Source of the DNA: Polynucleobacter meluiroseus | GTDB lineage: Bacteria; Pseudomonadota; Gammaproteobacteria; Burkholderiales; Burkholderiaceae | Assembly: GCA_945881875.1 (NCBI GenBank) | Contig: CAMCVH010000001.1 | Coordinates: forward strand, 558,001-622,000 | DNA length: 64,000 bases | Reading direction: 5' to 3' | Shown here: one piece after another, positions 58,228-64,000 of the stretch | Numbering within the stretch: position 1 is the stretch's first letter | How the letters are laid out: each line of letters opens with the position of its first letter | Translations under genes and position numbers: made by a program | The notes under the pieces: model-generated | Database searches by the model: none | What the model was told of the DNA's origin: nothing | What the model saw: only the letters and a program-made list of their open reading frames with translations

Positions 58228-58587
58228 TCAATCCCAGTTAAGGGCGCCTTTCTTCCAGATATAGGCAAAACCAATAACAAATTCCAGTAAAAAGATCGCC
58301 ATTGAAATATAACCAGGCCAACCAATTTCCGTTAAGGCAACACCCCAAGGGAATAAGAATGCTGTTTCTAAATCAAAAAGAATAAATAGAATCGCGACCA
58401 AGTAGTAACGTACGTCGAATTTCATTCGAGCGTCCTCAAATGCGTCAAAACCGCATTCGTAAGGCGATACCTTCTCAGCGTCTGGCTTATTAGGACCTAA
58501 GAGTTTTCCTAAACCCATTGGCGCAAGACCCACGCCAATACCAACGAGAATGAATAGCAATACTGGAAGATAAGCTTCTAAGTTCAA
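58228..58587 (-). CDS. nuoA: NADH-quinone oxidoreductase subunit A
   Basis: 119 aa, three membrane helices. The loop [25 protein letters not shown] (near 40-64), with its Cys at the edge of the quinone site, is intact. First gene of the operon; the nuo promoter probably lies in the 87 bases between it and tRNA-Leu, although readthrough from secG and tRNA-Leu is possible because all read the same way. I could not single out a -35/-10 pair. Confidence 0.97.
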   Translation of the reverse strand: MNLEAYLPVLLFILVGIGVGLAPMGLGKLLGPNKPDAEKVSPYECGFDAFEDARMKFDVRYYLVAILFILFDLETAFLFPWGVALTEIGWPGYISMAIFLLEFVIGFAYIWKKGALNWD

Positions 58588-58674
58588 GACCGTTCCAATT
58601 CGTGACTAAAACAATATTTTACATTTTCACCTAATTGTCTTTCGCCCGTGTGACAGGGAGAAAAACGCCAATTT

Positions 58675-58759
58675 TGGTGCCGTCGGCGAGACTCGAACTC
58701 GCACAGCTTACGCCACTACCACCTCAAGATAGCGTGTCTACCAATTCCACCACGACGGC
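58675..58759 (-). tRNA. tRNA-Leu(GAG)
   Basis: Class II tRNA, 85 bases with encoded CCA (58675-58677). On the minus strand acceptor arms GCCGTCG and CGACGGC pair, the anticodon arm CTATC-TTGAGGT-GGTAG gives anticodon GAG, and a long variable arm and the T-loop GTTCGAGTC follow. Position between secG and nuoA is common in Burkholderiales. Confidence 0.96.
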
Positions 58760-58828
58760 ATCGGGTAAAACCCTAATATTTTAGCCGAATGAAGCTCGGC
58801 TTTTAAGGTTTTTGAGCTTATTCCGGAC

Positions 58829-59194
58829 TTATTTTGGAATATTCTGACCAGGTACTGCCGCTGGAGGTACTGGTTTAGGCGTTACTACCGCTGGATCAGA
58901 ATTGATAGCTGGCACTGGAGCGCTCGTACCTGATAAAACACCAGCATTTTCAGACTTTTTAGAGCCTAAAAATGCGATGCCAAGGGTGGAGAGGAAGAAA
59001 AGTGTCGCAAAAACAGCGGTCAGACGAGAGAGGAAGTTGGCTGAGCCGGCTGCGCCAAAAAGACCACCTGATGAGCCTCCACCAAATGCAGCGCCCATAT
59101 CAGCACCTTTACCCTGCTGAACTAGTACCAAAATGATTACGCCAATTGCCGTGATAATTTGCACAACAACCAATAAAGTCTTAAGCCATTCCAT
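58829..59194 (-). CDS. secG: Protein translocase subunit SecG
   Basis: About 121 aa from the ATG at 59194, with GGAG six bases upstream; an ATG four codons earlier lies over the Shine-Dalgarno. Two membrane helices flank the conserved glycine-rich loop (LVQQGKGADMGAAFGGGSSGGLFGA-type, about 26-48), which marks SecG of the SecYEG channel. The C-terminal 40 residues are Pro/Ala/Val-rich, an extension usual in betaproteobacteria. It follows tpiA. Confidence 0.96.
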   Translation of the reverse strand: MEWLKTLLVVVQIITAIGVIILVLVQQGKGADMGAAFGGGSSGGLFGAAGSANFLSRLTAVFATLFFLSTLGIAFLGSKKSENAGVLSGTSAPVPAINSDPAVVTPKPVPPAAVPGQNIPK

Positions 59195-59219
59195 CTGATT
59201 CTCCAAAAACTAAACTAAA

Positions 59220-59990
59220 TTAAATACATGCTTGGCACAAAGCCAGAAACTCTTCTGTGTTAAGGGATGCGCCACCTACTAAACCACCATCAATATCTGG
59301 CATTGCTAATAATTCTTTAGCATTATCAGCCTTTAGGCTTCCACCGTACAAAATTGCCACTTTTTCAGCCGCTTCTGCGTTAAAAGTAGCTAATTGCAGC
59401 CTTAGCTGGTGATGAACTTCTTGAGCCTGAGCAGGGCTTGGCACCTTACCTGTACCAATCGCCCAAACAGGTTCATAAGCAATTACGCATGAAGCAATCT
59501 GCCCTTGCAATAAGTCAATCACAGCCTGAAGTTGTTTACGGACAACTACTAAGGTGCTGCCATTCTCATATTCTTTTTCAGTCTCACCCACGCAGATGAT
59601 CGGTATCATTTTAGCCTGTAGAGTAGCTTTAGCTTTTCTAGCTACCAAATCATCTGACTCTTGATGATGTTGACGCCTTTCTGAATGCCCCACAATCACA
59701 TAAGTGCAACCCATCTCCTGCAACATGGCCGCACTCACATCGCCCGTGTAAGCACCATTGGGATGATCAGAAACATCTTGAGCACCTAAAGCAACTTTTG
59801 TATTTTTGAGCAAACCATGCGCTTGCGATAAATAGGGATAAGGGACACACATACCCAGGCTTATTGGGAGATCACAGTACAGAGATTTAAATGTCTCATG
59901 ACCTTCGGCTAACAATGTCTCAAGCATTAGCTGGTTGTTAGCCAAGCTGCCGTTCATCTTCCAATTACCAATGATGGTTAGTGGTCTCAT
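59220..59990 (-). CDS. tpiA: Triose-phosphate isomerase
   Basis: About 256 aa from the ATG at 59990 (MRPLTIIGNWKMNG). Interconverts dihydroxyacetone phosphate and glyceraldehyde-3-phosphate. The catalytic Lys in NWKMN (near 11), His in VIVGHSERR (near 100) and Glu in YEPVWAIGTG (near 173), and the phosphate loop LYGGSLKADN are complete. The frame opens 9 codons earlier, overlapping the oxidoreductase gene, but this would add an untypical leader. Confidence 0.96.
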   Translation of the reverse strand: MRPLTIIGNWKMNGSLANNQLMLETLLAEGHETFKSLYCDLPISLGMCVPYPYLSQAHGLLKNTKVALGAQDVSDHPNGAYTGDVSAAMLQEMGCTYVIVGHSERRQHHQESDDLVARKAKATLQAKMIPIICVGETEKEYENGSTLVVVRKQLQAVIDLLQGQIASCVIAYEPVWAIGTGKVPSPAQAQEVHHQLRLQLATFNAEAAEKVAILYGGSLKADNAKELLAMPDIDGGLVGGASLNTEEFLALCQACI

Positions 59991-60006
59991 TGATTTCTCT
60001 TGTTTA

Positions 60007-61026
60007 TTAAATTTCATTGATCGTTAAAACTATTTTGCCAATATGCTGACTAGACTCCATCATTGCATGCGCTTGTGCCGCTGCTTCCAGCTTAAAAACT
60101 TCATGTATGACGGGCTTAATTTTTCCTGATTCAATTAAAGGCCAAACATATGCTCTTAAGGCTCTAGCAATAGCACCCTTAAACTCAACAGATCTGGCTC
60201 TTAAAGTAGAACCAGTAATCGTTAAGCGGCGGCGCAATACTTGACTAACATCCAGCTCAGAGGTTTTACCCCCTTGATTCGCAATGATAACAATACGGCC
60301 GTCATCAGCTAAACAATTAATATCACGATTGAGGTAGGGACCAGACACCATGTCCAAGATAACGTTAACGCCTTTACCTTCTGTATGAGCTTTGACCGCT
60401 TCAACAAAATCTTGCTCTTTGTAGTTAATGGCTAATACGGCACCAAGATTCATACAAGCTTTTGCTTTAGCACTATCCCCAACAGTCACAATCACTTCAT
60501 GACCTAAAGCTGTTGCAATCTGAATCGCTGCGACACCAATGCCACTGCTACCACCGTGAACCAACAGAGTCTCACGCTCTCGCCCATCCAAACCTAAACG
60601 AGCACGATCAAAAACATTGCTCCATACGGTAAAGAATGTTTCTGGCAAGCTCGCCGCCTCAACATCTGATAAACCTTTGGGAACAGGCAAGCATTGTGCC
60701 AAGGGAGCGATGCAATACTCTGCATAACCGCCACCTGCAACCAATGCACAGACACGATGTCCAACACCTAAACCAAAAAAATTATCAGAATGAGATAAAT
60801 CACCACCCACAATCTCACCAGCGATTTCCAAACCAGGCAAATCAGACGCCCCTGGCGGAGCAGAATAAAAACCTTGCCGTTGCAAAACATCAGGTCGATT
60901 GATACCAGCAGCTCTCACACGGATCAGGACTTCACCAGAACCAAGGGCGGGCTCAACCAAATCTGGTCGAGTCACCGCCTTGAGAACATCCGAGTTGCCG
61001 TACTGGCTAATCTCAACAGCACGCAT
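60007..61026 (-). CDS. NAD(P)H-quinone oxidoreductase, PIG3/Qor family
   Basis: About 339 aa from the ATG at 61026 (MRAVEISQYGNSD); the longer frame runs into the pnp 3' end. Zinc-free medium-chain dehydrogenase/reductase. The N-terminal GroES-like fold has RAAGINRPDVLQRQG, and the NAD(P)-binding motif is VHGGSSGIGVAAIQIA (near 150). Family members reduce quinones one electron at a time or act as enoyl reductases; the substrate is not certain. It sits between pnp and tpiA in the usual Burkholderiales order. Confidence 0.92.
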   Translation of the reverse strand: MRAVEISQYGNSDVLKAVTRPDLVEPALGSGEVLIRVRAAGINRPDVLQRQGFYSAPPGASDLPGLEIAGEIVGGDLSHSDNFFGLGVGHRVCALVAGGGYAEYCIAPLAQCLPVPKGLSDVEAASLPETFFTVWSNVFDRARLGLDGRERETLLVHGGSSGIGVAAIQIATALGHEVIVTVGDSAKAKACMNLGAVLAINYKEQDFVEAVKAHTEGKGVNVILDMVSGPYLNRDINCLADDGRIVIIANQGGKTSELDVSQVLRRRLTITGSTLRARSVEFKGAIARALRAYVWPLIESGKIKPVIHEVFKLEAAAQAHAMMESSQHIGKIVLTINEI

Positions 61027-61039
61027 GCCGTTTATTGAA

Positions 61040-63214
61040 TTACTGCTGTTGGTCTTGTGGCGCTTCAGCAGGCGCAGCGTCAGATTGAGGATCAACACCA
61101 TTCAATGGAGCAATGCTTGTTCCTTCATCAACGCAAGCTGCCTTAAGAGATAAACGTAAACGTCCACGCTCATCTGCTGCAAGCAACTTAACACGCACTA
61201 CTTGACCTTCTTCTAGGTAGTCTTTGACATCCTTAACGCGCTCATTAGCGATTTCAGAGATATGCAATAAACCATCTTTGCCAGGAAGAATATTAACTAG
61301 AGCACCAAACTCCAGCAACTTTACAACTGGGCCTTCGTAGATCTTACCTACTTCAGCTTCTGCTGTAATGCCTTCAATACGTGCTTTTGCTTCAGCCATG
61401 CCTTCAGCAGAAGTAGATGCAATCGTCACTGTGCCGTCATCTTTAATATCAATGCTGCAACCAGTTTCTTTTGTCAAAGCTTGGATAGTTGCACCACCCT
61501 TGCCAATCACTTCACGAATCTTGTCTGGATGAATCTTGAAAGAAACCATACGTGGAGCATGAGCTGACAATTCGGTACGAACGCCATCCATAGACTCTTG
61601 CATTTTGCTCAAGATATGTAAGCGACCTTCTTTAGCTTGCGCTAAAGCAACTTGCATAATTTCTTTTGTAATACCTTGTACTTTGATATCCATCTGCAAA
61701 GCAGTAATACCATTTGAAGTACCGGCTACCTTAAAGTCCATATCACCTAAGTGATCTTCATCACCCAAGATATCTGTCAATACTGCAAAACGATTGCCAT
61801 CCAAAATTAAGCCCATCGCCACACCAGCAACGTGCGCCTTAATTGGAACACCAGCATCCATCATGGCTAAACAACCGCCGCAAACAGAAGCCATTGATGA
61901 TGAACCGTTTGATTCTGTAATCTCAGAAACCACGCGCAAGCTATAAGCAAACTCTTCTGCGGATGGCAATACTGGAATCAATGCGCGCTTAGCTAAACGA
62001 CCATGACCGATTTCGCGGCGCTTAGGGCTACCAACACGACCCGTTTCACCTGTAGCAAATGGAGGCATGTTGTAGTGGAACATGAAACGATCACGTTGCT
62101 CACCTTCTAATGCATCAATAATTTGCTCATCGCGCGCAGTACCCAAAGTTGCAATCACCAAACCTTGTGTCTCACCACGGGTAAACAATGCTGAACCGTG
62201 AGTGCGTGGCAGTACGCCAGTACGAATTTCGATTGGGCGAACAGTGCGCGTATCACGGCCATCAATACGTGGTTCACCGTTCAATACTTGACTACGAACA
62301 ATCTTTGCTTCGATGTCAAACATAATGTTGTTGGCTTCTGCTTCATCAAATTCTCCATCAGCAGCAAGCTTAGTCAATACATCTTTAGTGACATCTTTTA
62401 ACTTAGCTGTACGAGCTTGCTTTTGACGAATTTGATACGCTTCACGCAAACCAGCTTCAGCCAAAGAGTTAACTTTTGCAATCATTGGTTCGTTCTTAGG
62501 AGTTGCTTGCCAATCCCACTCAGGCTTTCCACCTTCGCGTACTAGCTCATTGATCGCGTTAATCGCAGTTTGCATTTGCTCGTGACCATAAACAACAGCA
62601 CCTAACATGATCTCTTCAGACAACTGATAAGCTTCAGACTCAACCATCAAAACAGCGGCTTGAGTACCAGCAACGATCAAATCTAATTGGCTAGTAGCTT
62701 GTTCTGTGCGGGTTGGGTTGAGCATGTATTGACCATCTTTATAACCAACACGCGCGGCACCAACTGGACCAGCGAAAGGAATACCAGAAATAGCTAAAGC
62801 TGCAGAAGCACCAATCAATGCAGGAATATCTGCAGGCACATCAGGATTAAGTGATACAACGTGAATCACTACCTGAACTTCATTCAAGAAGCCTTCTGGA
62901 AATAATGGACGTAATGGGCGATCGATCAAACGAGAAATCAATGTCTCGCTTTCTGATGGACGACCTTCACGACGGAAAAAGCCACCAGGGATTTTTCCTG
63001 CTGCGTATGTTTTTTCTAAATAATCAACTGTGAGTGGGAAGAAGTTTTGACCAGGCTTTGCATTTTTTGCACCAACTACTGTTGCCAAAATAACTGTATC
63101 GCCTACATCAACTAATACTGCACCACCTGCTTGACGGGCAATTTCACCTGTTTCCATACGAACAGTTTGTGAACCCCATTGAAAACTTTTTACTACTTTA
63201 TTGAACATCGTCAT
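61040..63214 (-). CDS. pnp: Polyribonucleotide nucleotidyltransferase (PNPase)
   Basis: 724 aa. Phosphorolytic 3'-5' exoribonuclease, part of the RNA degradosome. It has two RNase PH domains (about 10-230 and 310-540), the second with the catalytic [16 protein letters not shown] segment, then the KH domain ([20 protein letters not shown]-type, near 555-600) and the S1 domain (near 620-690). The ATG at 63214 has GAGG about ten bases upstream. The leader holds two long hairpins, in keeping with the known autocontrol of pnp through RNase III. Confidence 0.98.
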   Translation of the reverse strand: MTMFNKVVKSFQWGSQTVRMETGEIARQAGGAVLVDVGDTVILATVVGAKNAKPGQNFFPLTVDYLEKTYAAGKIPGGFFRREGRPSESETLISRLIDRPLRPLFPEGFLNEVQVVIHVVSLNPDVPADIPALIGASAALAISGIPFAGPVGAARVGYKDGQYMLNPTRTEQATSQLDLIVAGTQAAVLMVESEAYQLSEEIMLGAVVYGHEQMQTAINAINELVREGGKPEWDWQATPKNEPMIAKVNSLAEAGLREAYQIRQKQARTAKLKDVTKDVLTKLAADGEFDEAEANNIMFDIEAKIVRSQVLNGEPRIDGRDTRTVRPIEIRTGVLPRTHGSALFTRGETQGLVIATLGTARDEQIIDALEGEQRDRFMFHYNMPPFATGETGRVGSPKRREIGHGRLAKRALIPVLPSAEEFAYSLRVVSEITESNGSSSMASVCGGCLAMMDAGVPIKAHVAGVAMGLILDGNRFAVLTDILGDEDHLGDMDFKVAGTSNGITALQMDIKVQGITKEIMQVALAQAKEGRLHILSKMQESMDGVRTELSAHAPRMVSFKIHPDKIREVIGKGGATIQALTKETGCSIDIKDDGTVTIASTSAEGMAEAKARIEGITAEAEVGKIYEGPVVKLLEFGALVNILPGKDGLLHISEIANERVKDVKDYLEEGQVVRVKLLAADERGRLRLSLKAACVDEGTSIAPLNGVDPQSDAAPAEAPQDQQQ

Positions 63215-63239
63215 TTATATATATCCTCAATCAACATTT

Positions 63240-63341
63240 GCCATAGAAATACAGCGCTATGGCAGCACTGGAGCACGGAGGTTGACGAAGAAAGGATGCC
63301 ATTCCAAAGATAGGCTTACAAATTAACCTGCCTTTGGAATG
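63240..63341 (-). promoter_or_regulatory. pnp leader with two stem-loops
   Basis: Two inverted repeats lie in the untranslated leader: GCCATAG (63240-63246) with CTATGGC (63257-63263), and CATTCCAAAG (63300-63309) with CTTTGGAATG (63332-63341), the latter extended inward by AGG/CCT. In E. coli the pnp leader folds into a long hairpin that RNase III cuts before PNPase represses its own message; this arrangement is similar by position and shape. Confidence 0.6.
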
Positions 63342-63386
63342 ACACGGGTCCTAACTACGACCAGCCACCAACCGCTCTAAACGATA

Positions 63387-63416
63387 ATGCCTGCCTAAGT
63401 TAACTTGGGCAGGCAT
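63387..63416 (-). terminator. Hairpin downstream of rpsO
   Basis: 15-base arms at 63387-63401 and 63402-63416 with one G-T pair form a near-perfect palindrome 8 bases after the rpsO stop. The T tract behind it on the minus strand is poor (TATCGTTTAG), so readthrough into pnp is likely, as in the E. coli rpsO-pnp operon. Confidence 0.7.
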
Positions 63417-63424
63417 CTTCGGTA

Positions 63425-63694
63425 TTACTTACGTAGACCGAGCTTATCAATCAAAGCACGGTAACGATCTAAATCTTTACCCTTCAAATAGTCGAGTAAA
63501 CGACGGCGACGACTAACCATCTTCAACAAACCGCGACGGCTGTGATGATCCTTAGCATTTGCTTTGAAGTGAGACGTTAAGTCATTGATACGTGCTGTCA
63601 ATAAAGCTACTTGAACTTCAGGACTGCCTGTATCGTTTGCTGCGCGGGCATTCGCTTTGACGATTTCCGCTACTTGAGATGTAACAATAGCCAT
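63425..63694 (-). CDS. rpsO: 30S ribosomal protein S15
   Basis: 89 aa from the ATG at 63694 ([13 protein letters not shown]), with GGAG eight bases upstream; the frame extends 14 codons further without support. Primary binder of the central domain of 16S rRNA. The [25 protein letters not shown] segment, [21 protein letters not shown] and the C-terminal LGLRK are diagnostic. It is upstream of pnp, the universal order in proteobacteria. Confidence 0.98.
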   Translation of the reverse strand: MAIVTSQVAEIVKANARAANDTGSPEVQVALLTARINDLTSHFKANAKDHHSRRGLLKMVSRRRRLLDYLKGKDLDRYRALIDKLGLRK

Positions 63695-63791
63695 GTTTAT
63701 TACTCCATACTTGCGAACATTCGAGCTCAAACCCATTTTTAGTGGCGCTTTTACCCAATATGTCGTGCGAATTGTTTAAAAAACTACTTGT

Positions 63792-63820
63792 GCTCTTTCT
63801 GGCAATTACCCAGAAAGAGC
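63792..63820 (-). terminator. Intrinsic terminator after leuA
   Basis: 11-bp perfect stem GCTCTTTCTGG (63792-63802) with CCAGAAAGAGC (63810-63820), loop of 7 bases. On the minus strand a TTTTTT run follows about 10 bases after the stem. It lies 12 bases past the leuA stop codon. Confidence 0.7.
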
Positions 63821-63832
63821 GTAAATTATAGC

Positions 63833-64000
63833 CTAAACGGTCATTTGAGCGTTTAATTTCTGCTGGCTAGGATCGTGAAGCTTATTTAATGCTGCCAAAT
63901 AAGCTTTTGCAGAGGCTGCAATGATGTCCGGGTCTGTTCCGACGCCATTCACAATTCTGCCGCCTTTTGAGAGACGAACTGTGACCTCACCCTGCGACTC
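63833..64000 (-). CDS. leuA: 2-isopropylmalate synthase, C-terminal part
   Basis: Only the last 55 codons are in the window; the stop TAG is at 63835-63833 and the gene continues past the right edge. The peptide includes [24 protein letters not shown] and [11 protein letters not shown], the end of the leucine-sensing regulatory domain of LeuA. The enzyme makes 2-isopropylmalate from 2-ketoisovalerate and acetyl-CoA, the first step of leucine synthesis. Catalytic and metal residues are outside the window. Confidence 0.92.
   Translation of the reverse strand, partial: ESQGEVTVRLSKGGRIVNGVGTDPDIIAASAKAYLAALNKLHDPSQQKLNAQMTV

Noticed and set aside
1-64000. CRISPR arrays, insertion sequences, prophage, toxin-antitoxin or biosynthetic clusters
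   Set aside because: No regularly spaced repeats, transposase or integrase, and no phage or megasynthase genes were seen on either strand.

Overview
The window looks like a chromosomal segment of a small-genome freshwater betaproteobacterium (order Burkholderiales), most likely Polynucleobacter or a close relative. The reasons are a low-40s GC content by eye, Burkholderiales gene order (glmM-folP-ftsH-rlmE / yhbY / DUF4149-greA-carB-carA, and rpsO-pnp-qor-tpiA-secG-tRNA-Leu-nuoA..N-DUF2818-NUDIX-DUF1178), tight overlaps between genes, and no visible insertion sequence, prophage or CRISPR array. Nothing here was compared with a database; the assignment rests on recognised protein families and gene order.

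Layout. 1-18 kb is an accessory-like stretch of short, mostly single-gene units. It holds the 5' end of a PhnZ-like HD-domain oxygenase, an orphan protein, a Tat-exported PhoX phosphatase, an HU-like protein behind an intrinsic terminator, a 33-aa ORF coupled to a GNAT acetyltransferase, UDP-glucose dehydrogenase, diacylglycerol kinase, an alternative oxidase, a HiPIP, an FKBP isomerase, an SbtA-type bicarbonate transporter, an E. coli-type YcaO with a small partner ORF, a small lipoprotein, a HupE/UreJ permease coupled to a TPR protein, a secreted 50-aa peptide, an exported methyltransferase split by one stop codon, an APC permease, tRNA-Arg, an ArsC-like protein and a BLUF photoreceptor. 18-31.6 kb is core: tRNA-Pro, glmM, folP, ftsH, rlmE, yhbY, a DUF4149 gene, greA, carB, carA, prpE. 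31.7-42.4 kb holds mltD-gloB, a methyltransferase-rnhA pair, an RND efflux pair, dnaQ, mmsA and a lipoprotein. 42.4-58.6 kb is the complete 14-gene complex I operon (nuoA-N, minus strand) followed by DUF2818, NUDIX and DUF1178 genes. 58.7-64 kb is tRNA-Leu, secG, tpiA, a quinone oxidoreductase, pnp, rpsO and the 3' end of leuA.

How the genes fit together. Complex I feeds electrons to ubiquinone; the alternative oxidase at 6.7 kb would provide a non-pumping exit from the same pool, and the HiPIP is a periplasmic electron carrier. PrpE and MmsA both yield propionyl-CoA. The PhnZ-like enzyme, PhoX, Ugd and DgkA could all serve phosphorus economy, which is an inference from function only. The HupE-type permease, its TPR partner, a small lipoprotein and a secreted peptide whose predicted mature N-terminus is Gly-Gly-His (a classic Cu/Ni-binding ATCUN motif) form a possible metal-handling locus. 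I consider this the most interesting unexplained element.

No gene-free stretch exceeds about 300 bases once three short genes (11622-11780, 14346-14498, 3513-3614) are counted.
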